64,000 nt of DNA from Trichopria drosophilae (GCA_030407085.1 CM059583.1:83058501-83122500), one strand, 5' to 3'; positions 31,318-44,591 are shown, counted from the stretch's first letter. Numbers and translations: made by a program. Notes: generated by a model from the letters alone, not told the origin.

Positions 31318-31578
31318 TTGACAATGGACAAATTCAAAATTTCACAAAGAACCCCATGTTTTTGTTTGTGGAATCACGAGAATGAAAGTGAAGATAATAC
31401 TGCGACAATTCTGAATGAAATAACTAGCATCTATGAATATGATTTGAATGAGCTCGCGCAAATTACCGTTCAAATAAAAAACAATTTTTGCCAGCACATT
31501 ACAGAAAGTTGTAACGCGAAGTTCGTAGTAGATCGGGAGTCAAGGAATTTAGGCAAGAAGGAATTAAGAAACAATTAA
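31318..31578 (+). CDS. Short unassigned frame before a transposase fragment
   Basis: 86 codons from an ATG, acidic with hydrophobic helices. I do not recognise it. It lies about 160 bp upstream of a mariner-type transposase fragment on the same strand and might be a decayed part of that element. Coding status unproven. Confidence 0.2.
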   Translation: MTMDKFKISQRTPCFCLWNHENESEDNTATILNEITSIYEYDLNELAQITVQIKNNFCQHITESCNAKFVVDRESRNLGKKELRNN

Positions 31579-31734
31579 AAAATGACGAATACATAGTGAA
31601 TAACCAGCGCGATAAAATGACAACAATGCCACACGTACATATGCATAATTATCATTCTTTATTGCTGCGCATACGTAGGTGTCGTATTTCTCTGCTACGA
31701 GTGTTGTCACTGTTCTTCAGATCCTTCACTTTAA

Positions 31735-32180
31735 TCCTCATATCAGCAGTCGCCGAGTTGAAAGAGAAATTGGTATACCTAGGAGAACGTTCTTGAGAAT
31801 TCTTGAACACCTTAAATATCATGCTTATCATATAACATTAGTTCAGGAATTGTAGTGTCATCATTTTCAGCAGCGAATTACGTTTTTATCAATGGACATT
31901 GCGCATGATAGAAAGGGATCCACATTTATTCAACTATGTACTTTTTTCTAATGAAGCTAAATTTCAAAGTGATGGAGAACTTAATAAGCATGACTGCCAT
32001 TACTTTTCCGATAGAAATCCTCATTGGCACAGACGTGTGAATCATCAAAGACGGTGTAGTCTTATGGTATGGTGTGGCGTCCTGAACGGATAAGGTCCGT
32101 ATTTTTTCGAGGAATTGTTAAGGTATTTTTAATCGCAACACCTACTTACACTTGATCAGGGATTAGTTACCTACATTGAT
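31735..32180 (+). pseudogene. Tc1/mariner-type transposase fragment
   Basis: HISSRRVEREIGIPRRTFLRIL and YHITLVQEL belong to the second helix-turn-helix unit. After shifts, FNYVLFSNEAKFQSDGE is the first catalytic block with Asp replaced by Asn, then NPHWHRRVNHQRRCSLMVWCG. The remainder is lost. It is a relative of, but distinct from, the transposase at 59399-60473. Confidence 0.82.
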
Positions 32181-33007
32181 TGAAGATGTCGATTTAGAGA
32201 CGCGGCGAAGAATGTGGAATTGTAACGATACGGTTTTCGGTGCGGAAGCGGAAGTTCGACCTCAGCGGACGGTTGGCCTCCACAGTGCAATGGAGGCGCC
32301 ACCGGTAACCGTAGATCCCCGTGTGCCGGATACAGATCAGCTCCAAGGTTCGAACGACGGGGTAGGTTCTCTAACTACGTAAATGACTACACGGAAGGTT
32401 TAGAGTAATAGGATAATAATACTGTGTTTATTTTACTGCTGCCACCAAATACAGTCGGTACAATAGAGTGCCGCGTGCACTTGACGCAACCGGGCGGCCG
32501 ACAATGCCGCTAAGTCGAAACCTTTGCGCAACCGTGTATTTTTATGGATGACCGGTTAGCCGCTTCGGCTCGATGGTTGTTGGGGTGATAGCCCCAGCGG
32601 TGAGTTGGGGGTGATTTGCCCCTAGCGTAGTGCAGCGGTGGTGGGTGGCAGTTTCGTTGCCTTAGCAGGTCTAAATAAACAGATAGAAATCAAGTAATAA
32701 GTAATTAACCTAAATATAATATACGGGGGTTTTGGTCCCGTGTTTGCGGGACAAAAAACCGGTAACGGGGCGCGGTGCCTCTATGAGGTGTACGCGGGCC
32801 GAAAGTGAATATCGGCGGGGCCGAGAGAATGGCCCAACGGATCGAGGGAGGGGAACTCCTTCGAGCGGAGCAGGAGCAGTAAGGGCTCGACCACTTACTG
32901 GACCTGGACGGGATAGAGGGCGGTACCTCTGAAGGACGGCTATCGGCCACTTTCGAACCGAGGAAATGAGGTTCGGTTCGGAGTGGTTGGGAGGCCGTTC
33001 AGTTCGG
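32181..33007. other. Stretch without a recognised gene next to a Gypsy pol
   Basis: GC-richer than its surroundings from 32210 on. As it lies 3' of the minus-strand Gypsy pol it may hold that element's 3' end, but no LTR pair could be matched. Confidence 0.35.
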
Positions 33008-33260
33008 TTCGGTACGTCAGTCCACCCTGCCAACACAGGTGCGGACTCGTCGTTCGGTTCGGTTCGATACGTCGGTCCACCCTGCCAACACAGGTGCAGA
33101 CTCGTCGTTCGGTTCGGTTCGGTACGTCGGTCCCGTTCGGTACGATCGGTCTACCTCCTGCCAATACAGGTGTAGATTCGTCGTTCGGTACGGTTCAGTT
33201 CGGTACGGTTCGGTTCGGTTCGGTACGGTACGGTCGGTTCGGTATGGTCAGTTCGCGGTC
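33008..33260 (+). repeat. Tandem repeat with GGTTC/GGTAC pentamers
   Basis: About three units of roughly 62 bp (CCTGCCAACACAGGTGCRGAC, then TCGTCGTTCGGTTCGG and CGGTCC) followed by GGTTC and GGTAC pentamer runs. The last unit plus the pentamer run recur in the same orientation at 35537-35710. Confidence 0.8.
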
Positions 33261-33472
33261 GGACTCGGGAGAATCTCCGCGAAGATCTCTTCGAACCCGT
33301 ACAGTGGATCCGACAGATTCTCCAGATTCTCCAGATCGGCCAGGATGGCGTTGAGATCCTCGACACAGGCCATTTGCACAAGTAACTGACGGGTCGCCTG
33401 TTAATTTCACTGGCATTTTGACAATATTTACATTCGCCGGATTAATCGGATTATGCTTAATTACTTTATTGC

Positions 33473-35617
33473 CTAGGGCTTGAGTTCACTTATGTGAATA
33501 TTGTTTACCCGTTTACCTGTGCTATCTTTGAGATGATAAATTACCGGCGAAATGCGTTTAAGTATAACGTATGGGCCGTCGTATATTTTACTGAGCTTTG
33601 CGTTCACTCCACCGAGCTTGTTGGACAGGACATGCGTTTTCTTTAGAACTTGCGTGCCAACTTCGGGGGACCACGGCCGGCGGCGCAAGTTATAGTGCTT
33701 TTCTTGCGTGGAAATGGCTTTCGCCATGTTAGTGCGTGCGAGTTCGAGCGCGTCGCGCATTTGAACTGCGCGCCGTGCCATGTCCGTCTGGGAGTGGAAC
33801 GGTGAGCTGCCGGCAGTGCTGCCAGGTGGCGTTAACTTGCGGCCGTACAGCAGGTAAGACGGGGAATACCCGGTTGAGCTGTGCAGGGCCGTATTATAGG
33901 CAAACATTACCTCGGGCAATAGAAAATCCCAGGTTCTATGTTTGCCTCCCGCGTATTGAGCGACCATCGTTTTGATTACCTTATTGGTGCGCTCAACGGG
34001 GTTACATTGCGGAGTATACGGGGGAGCGTTCCGGTGAGCGATTCCTAATTTCTTTAGGAGGTCCCTCAATGCGTGTCCAGCGAACTGGGGACCGTTGTCG
34101 CTCACGACAGTTTTCGGGGCTCCATGGCGGAGGAGAATCTGTTTCCTGAAAGCGTCGGCAACAGCGGGACCTGTTGCTTTCCGGAGGGGGGCCAATTCCA
34201 CCCACTTCGTCAACCGATCTTGCATAGCCAGGATTCATGCGTGTCCAGCCGCGGAACGTGGTAACGGACCCACCAGATCGGCGGACACCATCTCCCACGC
34301 GTCGTGGACATCCGTGGCATGCATTTTTCCGGGCGTCGCTTGTTGCGACGATTTGTATTTTTGGCAACTTTGACAGTTGCGGACGTGTTTCGCTCCATCC
34401 CGGAACATACCGGGCCAGTAATAGGATCGAGCCAATCGTACGAGCGTCTTACTAATTCCCAGATGACCGGCGGTCGCTTCGTCGTGAGTTTCGTACAGAA
34501 TCTGACTCCGCTCGTGCTTTGGGATGCATTTTTTCCATGCATCTTTTTCGTCGTGCTCGTTAAAATCCAACGTATGGAGGATGCGTCGGTATAACTGACC
34601 GTCGCGCACTCGGTACTCGGGATAGTCGTCCGGACGTTCCTGAGTGCCGTAATACAAACGAGCGTACCACGAACATTCATTCTTCGTGCCCACCGTGTGG
34701 ACATCCATCGGGTTCCGGGAGAGTGCATCAGCGAGGCCATTTTCGGAGCCGGGACGGTAATCGAGTTCATAGTCCCACTGGCTGAGCTCGATCGACCAGC
34801 GGGCGACACGTCCGGAAGGACTGTCTATCTTTTCCAGCCACTTCAACGCCTTGTGATCGGTCAGGACCCTGAAGTGGTAGCCCTCGATCTATTCCCGCAT
34901 TTTCCAGATTGCCCACTTAATGGCGAGACATTCCAGGTCGGTGGCCGAATAATTCCGTTCAGCCGGATTCAACGTGCGGCTGGCGTAGGCTATTACGCGC
35001 TCTCCTTCGTCGTGTACCTGGGTGAGGGCAACTCCGAGGCCCTCAATACTTGCATCGGTCTGGAGTACGAACTCCTTATTAAAGTTGGGACAAGCCAAGA
35101 CGGGACTTGTCACCAGAGTCTTTTTAATATGCTCGAATGCTGACTGCTGTTCCTCGCCCCACTCCCACTTTTTCTTTTTCGACAGCAGTTTGTTCAGCGG
35201 TGCAGTAACCCGAGAAGCGTTCGGGATGAACCGCCGGTACCATGCAACGATACCATTGAACCTTTGTAAGTCCTTAATACATTTAGGGACCGGGATAGAC
35301 TGAATGGCCGTCACCTTGTCTGGGTCCGTACTGATGCCATGTTCGTTGATGACATGACCTAGGTATTTTAGTTGTCTTCGTCCGAACTGGCATTTCTCCC
35401 AGTTTGGCGAAAGATTGGCGGCCCGTAATCGCCGTAACACCTCGGCGATCAACTTTGTATGCTCCTCGAACGTGGATGTGACGATTATGATATCGTCGAG
35501 GTAGACCGAAGAGTGTAGACCGAACGGTAAAACCGTGCCAACACAGGTGCAGACTCGTCGTTCGGTCCGGTTCGGTACGTCGGTCCCGTTCGGTACGATC
35601 GGTCTACCTCCTGCCAA
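33473..35617 (-). pseudogene. Ty3/Gypsy pol: RT (partial), RNase H, integrase
   Basis: One frame on the minus strand broken by only two stops (TAG at 34887-34889, TGA at 34235-34237). RT starts within the palm (VYLDDIIIVTSTFEEH) because the frame fuses at about 35540 with the GGTTC-type repeat; the RT N-terminus, protease and gag are absent. RNase H has LQTDASIEGLGV, LECLAIKWA and, after the stop, FRVLTDHKALKWL and NGLADALSR. The integrase has the HHCC finger (ETHDEATAGH ... CQSCQ) and a core with Asp in SADLVGP, Asp in VVSDNGPQF and Glu in NPVERTN. The end has YDGPYVILKRI, a GPY/F-like module. No OTU or macro segment lies between RNase H and integrase here. Confidence 0.92.
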
Positions 35618-35710
35618 TACAGGTGTAGATTCGTCGTTCGGTACGGTTCAGTTCGGTACGGTTCGGTTCGGTTCGGTACGGTCGGTTCGGTACGGTCAGT
35701 TCGGTCGGAA
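35537..35710 (+). repeat. Second copy of the GGTTC/GGTAC repeat
   Basis: Nearly identical to about 33090-33255 and in the same orientation, sitting directly against the truncated RT. The sequences beyond differ on the two sides, so these are not the element's LTRs. Confidence 0.8.
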
Positions 35711-36774
35711 GGAGGCACGGGATCGGGGCACGGGATCGGGAACAGGAAAGGTAGTCGTCCTGATCGAGCTCGCTGGGCCGATAAAGCCTCGGTGAGACAT
35801 TCAGGTCGTTTTCCGGGAGTCTCGAGGCGTCCAATAACGCGGTCGATCCTGCCGGTTCCACGGCAACGACGACTCTGCTTTCCTTGCGCCTCAGCACCGC
35901 CTTTATACTCGAGGTGGAGCATTTCCACCGCGCGAATGCTCCCCCCACGTTGCAGTGGCTCGTAGACACCTGGCGTCAGCGCTACGCACTAGCGCAGGAT
36001 ACCACGGCCACAGCGGAGGGTGACGTAATCGGCAACGAGGGTGGAGCGCAACGTCTCTCTCGTTGCAGAATGACTTATAAAGGAGCATATGGAATTATGA
36101 ACATTGATTGATCGTGGATATATTGTTGTCTGTTGTTTTCATCAATCATCCAAGAACCTTTAAGAAAATCATTGAATCAATTAGTTTGTATTTATTCACA
36201 TAAAAACCCTTTTGCAGAACAAAAATAACTCGCGCAGGCAAATCAGTAACGGTGACCACTATAACAGTTTATTGATTTTGAACACGGGAAATCTTTTAGA
36301 ACGTCGGAAAAGCTTCCACACGCGACTTTCAGCCGAATCTGGCAGGGCGACCCACGCAACATCAACCGGATCCGAAAAGAGGGCACTTTCAGTACCGGAT
36401 GTTGGTAACAAAAGCATTATTCATAATTTTATGTAAATTTTACATGAATGTTGCAATTCGATATTCCAAAACCAAGAACAGAGCGTTTTTTGCGAAGTGC
36501 AGAATTTTTCCATTACTGTGTAGTCGGTAGTAACCCATTGAAAATGAACAACGAGTATGTTCGAAACGTTGAGGTAAAATTTCATCAAATAAAATTCTAG
36601 GACAAAGCCGACCTGTTTACTTCTTTTTTATAAGTTACAATTTAAATCTCCTGTTATAATTATATTTTTATAAGTCGGTAGTTAACGATTCAATTTCTCT
36701 AAAAAATGTGCGTTAAGAAAACGGTCGTTAATATCGGTATTTTCTGAGCTGTCGAGGATTTAATATAAAATGGA
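35711..36774. other. Stretch without a supported gene
   Basis: 35720-36110 is GC-rich with a short GGCACGGGATCGG duplication. 36410-36520 is the dispersed repeat shared, inverted, with about 27610-27730. The frame at 36212-36436 has no recognised features. Confidence 0.4.
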
Positions 36775-37080
36775 TTAATGGAGGTAACATGCCACGCCTC
36801 CACCTTGGATATAACGCGATTGCCCATTTGCTCGAAGTTCGCTATCATTTCTAACAAAATTAGAATCGGGAACTGTTACGCATGATGACTCTACCGATGG
36901 AGTAAGCCATGTTTCCGTTAGTGCTAGTATTTGAGTTGAACCATCTGAAAGTACAGCTTCTATATCTTGCATATGGACTCGTAAAGAATTAATATTAGCA
37001 GAAGAAATCTTAAAACTAGACTAAGAAACACGCGTAAGCGAAAGATTCGGACTAGAAAATTCAGGTTGTCAAATTATAGT
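36775..37080 (-). pseudogene. Non-LTR retrotransposon endonuclease fragment
   Basis: ILALTETWLTPSV is the conserved Glu block of the apurinic-type endonuclease of non-LTR elements, followed by the GGGVACYL block near 36780. Upstream on the minus strand (SANINSLRVH) is the Asn block. The rest is missing; the piece is about 100 codons. Confidence 0.75.
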
Positions 37081-37169
37081 ATTCAAATCCTGCTCGGTTG
37101 TAATAAGCATCTTGTTGATGCCATCATCTTGGCGAACAAATATGTTACCATTTCGCACCCAAACGCGCT

Positions 37170-37172
<3 letters not shown>

Positions 37173-37205
<33 letters not shown>
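37173..37205 (+). repeat. (GA)n microsatellite
   Basis: Sixteen or so GA units. Confidence 0.9.
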
Positions 37206-37208
<3 letters not shown>

Positions 37209-37359
37209 TGGCGTTTAAATATTCATAAAGTTACAGAGATGTGGCTGAAAAATTTAATAGATAAAATTATTTTTCCAACAGATATGTAGGAGTAGCCCCA
37301 TACAGCTCAAATTTACAATTAAATGATTATACAGGGTCCGCCAAAAGTCTTAGGACGGC

Positions 37360-37700
37360 GAAATACCTCAGCAGGAGTGCATTTTTTTGGAAAATCTTTC
37401 ACTCAAGAGTTTTAGGATTTTGTACTGGTTATTTAATGGCGATATTGAATTTGACCTTAAACAAGACTTTGAAGGTTATTTCAAAGTCAAGTTTTTTTTT
37501 TGTTGGAAACCCCTATTTTAATATAATATGGTCGATTTTTCCGGCAAGGTCATTCAAGGTCAAACTGAAAACTCCCGGAACTGCGAATTAACTCGGCAGA
37601 AGTTCAATTTCGGGGAAAATGATTTAGACAAAAGTTAAGGTTTCTTCTCTGGTTATTAATGTTACCATTGAATTTGAACTTGTGAGGTTATTTTGAGGTC
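37360..37700 (+). repeat. Diverged copies of the CTCAGCGGG repeat
   Basis: ACCTCAGCAGGAGTGCATTT (37368) and AACTCGGCAGAAGTTCAATT (37589) match the repeat at 5394-6258, with the TTTGACCTT and AAGTCAAG segments in the same order. Confidence 0.6.
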
Positions 37701-37710
37701 AAGTTAATTT

Positions 37711-39245
<1,535 letters not shown>

Positions 39246-39729
39246 GGCAAAGGCCGAGTAGGGCGCGGCCGCGTTGGTTAGTCTTCGCGCTGCCGCACTC
39301 TTTTGACCAAGCGTTAAAATCTCCCCCGATTATTACTGGTAGTGGGGAGGTCTTAGCACTTTCAGCAATGTCGTCTAGGGACCCTAGGAATTCCTCGTAG
39401 GTGTCGCTGGGTGGAAGGTAGCAGCTGTATAATCTTATACCAGCCACCTCCACCCATGTGAATTTCGGTAAGGGGGTGGACATCCTGTTGGATATGTGAA
39501 AATTTCCGCAGACCCAGATGCCCGCCTTGCTGGTAGTATCCCTTACGCACTTTGAATCCTCCAGGTCCCTGTACTGCTCACTAATGATGGCAATATTGGC
39601 CTTTTCCTCTCTGACCAGCTGGAACAGCAGATTCTGGGCCACGGCACAGTGGTTGAGGTTAAGCTGGAGTACCTTAGCCATTGCTGTTCGGTACTCCGTC
39701 CTCTTGTGCAGGCTGATGTTTAGCCACAC
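39246..39729 (-). pseudogene. R1-like ORF2 endonuclease (truncated), copy A
   Basis: From MAKVLQLNLNHCAVAQNLL on, with ISEQYRD (catalytic Glu block), IRLYSCYLPPSD and VIIGGDFNAWSKE (GDFNA block). The SDH block and the RT are absent. An apurinic-like endonuclease nicks the target to prime reverse transcription. The last residues of the open frame derive from the 5' end of copy B. Confidence 0.88.
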
Positions 39730-40859
39730 AGTCCACTATTTTGTGGCCCTTTATACCACATCGGAAGCACTGAGCTGACCGGTCGACTGAGCTCTTGCAG
39801 TTCGTTGCCATATGCCCGATCTCATTGCATCTGTAGCACCGAAGAGGTATTTCTAGGAGCCGTACTCGGCAATTCAGCCAACAATCTCTGAGCCGTCCCG
39901 TCTCCAGTAGCTTCTCAGCTACTGAGGCGGGGAGTCTGACTATGGCCGCCTGAGTGCCGCAGTACGCTCCCCTAAGTTTGATGGACTTTGGGGTCACACT
40001 TTCCAGGCCGGTGGCAGAGGCGAGGGTGAGTCCGTGGTTGTGGCCTCGTCCAGGTCCGTGATCTTTATGCCTTCTATTTGGGTCAGCATCTGGATGACAG
40101 CTGACCCGTTTAGGAGAGACGCGGCCTCGGATCGGAGCTCCTCCGTTGGTGCTCCGTCCTTGCCCAGTTCCAGGAGGAGATCTCCTGCCTTCGTGCGCCG
40201 AATCCTCGTTACCCTTTCACCCAATTTCTTAAGTCCGGGTGCAGTTTTCACCTTTCGTAGGATGTCGACGTATGAGACTCCTCCTGTCGCTTTGATCTTG
40301 ATAGCATCAGGACGGTGTTGTCTCGGCCCAGTTTTGTGTTCTTGATTGGGTCGCATGCCGACATTCTGTTTTGTCGCCTTGTTCCCATCTTCCCTTCCCC
40401 TTTTCACCACCGTTGCCCCGCCCTTGTCCTGCGTTCCGGCTTGCTGCTGGTGATTTTTCACTCGTGAGGAGGGAAGGTCTTTGTCCTCTTCCCCCTTTCT
40501 CACCTTTTTCTTCGCCGGCGTTGTTATCGGCGAAGGCTCTCTTTACGGGGCCCGCGAAAGAGAGGCGAGTTCTGACTCGCCCCACCTTTGCAGTCGCACG
40601 CCGTTTTCAAAGGCCATGGGTTATGCCTCACCTCGGCATAATCCCTTGTTGCCTTTAACGTACCTCTCGCCATATCCTTAAGCTCCTTGTGGAGATTCTT
40701 TTTTTCAAGAATGAAGTCCCCAAGGTCCTTAATTCTCTCCTCCAAGACCCTGAATTTTGCCGCCTCTGGGTCCTCCACTGCTGGTGGGTCCACCGATATG
40801 CTGCTGGAAACCTTCTGGAAGAAGGCCGCCAGACAGCCCACTCCGGTTTCAATCACCAT
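39674..40859 (-). pseudogene. R1-like ORF1 (gag-like), copy A
   Basis: Three open stretches. 40524-40859 holds a charged helix (EKKNLHKELKDMARGTL). 39994-40503 has a basic linker and RPDAIKIKATGGVSYVDIL. 39674-39997 ends with two zinc knuckles (CYRCNEIGHMATNC and CFRCGIKGHKIVDC). The breaks between stretches are indels. ORF1 proteins bind the element RNA. The Gln expansion of copy B is absent here. Confidence 0.85.
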
Positions 40860-41170
40860 ACTGTCACTTGTAGCATCTGATGCTACAGGGGCCGAGTGAC
40901 TAACCCCTGCAGCACGGCGGTTGCCTGATATGGACGCCGGAGAGCCCGCTTGCGCACTCGTACCCGACGCTGGTACTGGGGATCCTACCCCTGCACCTAA
41001 ACTTATTTCTGCCGCTGTTCTGCCATATTTGGTTTATTAATCGGGGTTTCTTCCCCTAGCTAGTTCTTTGGTCCGCGTCGGATATTTTGTTTCTCCGATA
41101 CTTATTACCAGCATTCCCCGACCTGCTACCTGGGGACGCGCCCGTTAAAAGAAACCAGCAAGACTCCGGC

Positions 41171-41172
<2 letters not shown>

Positions 41173-41207
<35 letters not shown>
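41173..41207 (+). repeat. (GT)n microsatellite
   Basis: About 17 GT units between the R1-like copy and a mariner fragment. Confidence 0.9.
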
Positions 41208-41209
<2 letters not shown>

Positions 41210-41227
41210 CTATTTTCGATGAGGGTA

Positions 41228-41615
41228 CTCGTAATTTATGCTCAAGATGAAATCACTTTACAAATTTGGCATTATCCTAAACATGTGCAGAAATTTTCCA
41301 CAGCTTTTCTAAGAGTATTCAGAGGAATAAGCCCCGCTTCTGGCACAATCCTTTGTTGAAGATCTTCTAGGTTATTGGGTTTTGTGTAATACACTTTACT
41401 TCTTAGATAATCCCAAAGGAAATAATCGAGCGGCGTTAAATCGGGTGACCTTCTTGCGGTTACTGCTTGCGGATGACCTGCAATAGCTCCTTTTCTACCA
41501 ATGCATCGATTTGGAAATATCTAAAGATAGTTATGTACTGCTAAACCGTAATGGTGTGGGGCTCCATCCTGTTGAAACCAAACGTTATCGAAATAATCAC
41601 CGGCTTTGCCAGTTA
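41228..41615 (-). pseudogene. C-terminal fragment of a mariner-type transposase
   Basis: On the minus strand FDNVWFQQDGAPHHYGLAV is the second catalytic block with Asp kept. It is followed by frame changes and RRSPDLTPLDYFLWDYLRSK, the third catalytic block and family signature, then a helical end (NNLEDLQQRIVPEAGLIPL). The N-terminal two thirds are absent. Confidence 0.82.
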
Positions 41616-41639
41616 TAGGCAAGGTCTTTCTTTCTACAG

Positions 41640-42560
41640 ATTTCTATAAATTTAGCTATTAACGAGGGCCTCAAACTTTCCCATATATCTGCGTTTAAAA
41701 TGTCCCAGAGATCGTTTGTCCTTAGACTGTCAAACATAGTGTTCAACTGGCGTAAGCAATTACAGAGCCTGTTTGCGGAGACTTGTGCGCCAATTGATAA
41801 GTCTAAAAAGTAAAATTTTGGGCAACCAATAGTCGGGCATTCTCAGTATGCAAATCACCCATCTCAAAGCTCTGTTAATAATCTCCATCGCAATAGGAAA
41901 TAATGCTAGCTCTAATCAGATCAAATAGTTTGGTATTGACCTTAGAAGATTAAAGAGTCTCTTCAAGAAAGTGACTTGAATAGACTCTAGATTGCTCAAA
42001 TACCGAAGAGGCCAAAATGGAGCAGCGTATAGAAGGATGGAAATAATTAACGCGTTGTACAGTTTTAAAATCGCATCGCACGCATCCGATTTCGCTGAAG
42101 TTATAAGAGGTACGACTGACGCTATAACCAAACTCGTTCTGGCAGTAGCATCCTCACACGGCATGAATATTAGTCCAGAGACAGAAAACGTCACTCTTAA
42201 ATAGCGATATTGAGTGATAACTTAAACCGACCTGCCTTTGTTAAAAAAAGTCTTTTAAAAAGTGCCAAGCGGCCCCTCTCTTCTGAAGTACAGACTGTTT
42301 GTTTTCTCTGCATTAACCGTAAGAGCATTTATAATACAATATTCCTCCACTAGTTATAATTTTCTATACAAATCAGCTGGTGAGTATGCACATAGCGTCA
42401 GGTCGTCAGCATAATGTAATAGTAACAGATCGTATGAGGTCGAAATATCAACTCCACGCATACCTCTCTCTCTGAAAAAGGTCGTTATACCAGACAGATA
42501 TAGGATAAAAAGGAGCGGGCTCAAAATTTCTCCCTGAAGCACCACTATAGTATTTATAGA
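41640..42560 (-). pseudogene. Non-LTR reverse transcriptase fragment
   Basis: 42545-42354 reads VLQGEILSPLLFILYLSGI and HYADDLTLCAYSPADL, the RT palm with YADD. 42194-41916 and on to 41640 is the thumb and C-terminal part (ALIISILLYAAPFW, then SLRTNDLWDIL) in shifted frames. It is the same family as the element at 51980-54770 and in the opposite orientation. Confidence 0.82.
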
Positions 42561-44316
42561 AATAATACAGAGGCCGATTTATAAATCTGTAATTAGTATA
42601 AATATAATACGTGGCGCCCGATGTAATCTCCATCCTGAATTTTCTTTTCTCTTATGATTTTTGGCTTAATCTAGGCGCGAAATTCAAAATGAAGATTGAA
42701 TTAATTTTTTATATTTACCAGGAAAAGTCCTTCTTTTATAAATAAAGTTGTTTTAATCGAAATGAATTATTTTGTAATGTAAATTAAATTCAATAAAAAA
42801 TAATTAATTAATAATTATATTGATAATAACATATTAATTTCATTATATGAACTAAATAAACCTGCCAAAAAAAATGCTAGCAAAGTTTCAAATTTCCAAA
42901 ATAATTACTTCGACCCAGACTAAGTCTGGACGAAGTATTGAATTTGGTCACTTCGGTCAAAAAAATTACCCTACAGTTTTTCATCAAATGTCGACGTTTC
43001 AGACCCTAAGGAACCCAAATCAACAATAAAAAAATTTGTGTCCGTGATCTTGTACGTACGTACGTACGTCCCGATTTTTTGTCTCGTGATAACTCGCGAA
43101 CGGATAAGCGTATTGACATAAATTTTTTTTTAAAACACGCGTCTTGGCATAACTTAGATCTGATTAGATTATGGCGTAGATCCATCCGTCCATTACTAAA
43201 AAAAATTAGCCCCAATTAAGTTTCTTCGTAGTTTCTTATATTTATTTTGAAAAATACAAATTTTATTAAAAAATGTTTCAAACAAAAAAGATAGAGCATG
43301 AAATTCTCTACAAAAAATGTTGTATGCATCTTCTTCCTAAAATCAACGATAATGCCATAAAAACTGGTTTAAAATGCTTATAACTATTGTCTGAAAAAGT
43401 ATTGATTTTGGTCACCTCTGCAAAAAAATTACCCTCTAGTTTTTCATCAAATTTCGACGTTTCGACCCTCTACCCCTAGGGGTAGTCTTCGCCAGCCCCT
43501 CGGGCGCGGTTTTCACCTACGGGCGTATAAGTTCTTTTACGCCCTTGATACGAAAATAACTATTTCGATATATCTAAAAGATGTCTTACAGTATCTAAAA
43601 GATATCCGTCAGAGATCTTTTCGACACTTTCAAAATATCTTTGACGAATTATATGTATATATATTGTATATATAATATCATAATGATACAGACAGTAATT
43701 AGTAAAACAATGTAAACAAGTAATGTGCATCGAGTAGCCTATTACAATACAAGTGCTTGAAGTAAGTATTTTGCAACTTTTATTTATTAATACTTCGGCT
43801 GACCTGTTGTCGGGGTCGAAGTTTTGAAAATGCTCATTTTCAATTTTCATACATATAACAAACACTATATTGCCACTTGGACCTAAATATGATTGGACCC
43901 CCAAATATCAATATAATTTTATAATATAATTGAAAGCTGTTAGTAAATAAACGAGTATTAAGGAATAGCCGATTCCCCACTGGGTCGAAGTTTCTGAGCG
44001 AGCGAAGCGAGCGATCCACCACGCCAACACTAGTTTTTTATTGAATTTGAAAAATAAATGTTAACTAAATTAATTATTTCGAAATTATTGTTATGTTACG
44101 TAATAGTATAATAATGCAGCAGTTATATATTTGTGATAAAATTGTACAATTTTCAATATTACATATTGATTGGTTTCTTTACTTTTCTTGTTAATGTTAA
44201 TTATTTTTTCATTAAATGTATATGAAACAAATTTCTTCTGCCGATGTTCATATCAAGAGGAGCGGTCGCTCCTCGCGCCAAGTTCTTATCATCCATCATC
44301 CTATGCATGCTGTATA
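42561..44316. other. AT-rich stretch without a gene
   Basis: A block of about 60 bp (AAAAAAATTACCCT, GTTTTTCATCAAAT, TCGACGTTTC) occurs at about 42955-43010 and again at 43420-43475, suggesting parts of a repeat. CGTACGTACGTACGT lies near 43055. GAGCGAGCGAAGCGAGCGA lies near 43996. Confidence 0.45.
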
Positions 44317-44318
44317 TA

Positions 44319-44591
44319 CAGGGTGGACCTCGGCTAACGGCTTATAGGGCATCCCATGTTAATGAAGTAGTCAATGGCGATCGAGTATTTCGGTCAGTCA
44401 ACCAATCACGCGTCAGTCTGGCCTTACTACGAGTTAGTCGATGTGTTCCGAAATGCATTCGCTTGGGTCAGGACTGACTCGTAGTAAGGCCAGACTGACG
44501 CGTGATTGGTTGACTGGCCGAAATACTCGATCACCATTGGCTACTTCATTAACATGGGATGCCCTATGACCCGTTAGCCGAGCCCACCCTG
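44319..44591. mobile_element. Palindromic MITE, 273 bp
   Basis: Arms of about 120 bp (CAGGGTGGRCCTCGGCTAAC to CTACGAGTYAGTC) are near-perfect inverted repeats around a loop of about 30 bp, flanked by TA at 44317-44318 and 44592-44593. Ends and TA match Tc1/mariner-type nonautonomous elements. No coding capacity. Confidence 0.92.

Larger units (their letters stand above)
39246..40900 (-). mobile_element. R1-like non-LTR element, 5' half, copy A
   Basis: Same family as copy B and lying directly upstream of it in the same orientation. The 5' ends align (GCATCTGATGCTACAGGGGC near 40880 against ATGCTGTTGGGGCCG near 39210). The body carries ORF1 and the first half of the endonuclease. The junction to copy B is about 39245, inside the endonuclease. 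Both copies keep the 5' end and lose the 3' end, the opposite of normal non-LTR truncation. Confidence 0.85.

Noticed and set aside
33008..35710. LTR pair of the minus-strand Gypsy element
   Set aside because: The repeats are in the same orientation but the sequence beyond differs on each side, and the internal part lacks a normal order with gag and protease.
43960..44040. GAGCGAGCGAAGCGAGCGA as a bacterial insertion signal
   Set aside because: It resembles end sequence seen in bacterial and other elements, but the flanks are AT-rich insect-like DNA and no bacterial gene is near.
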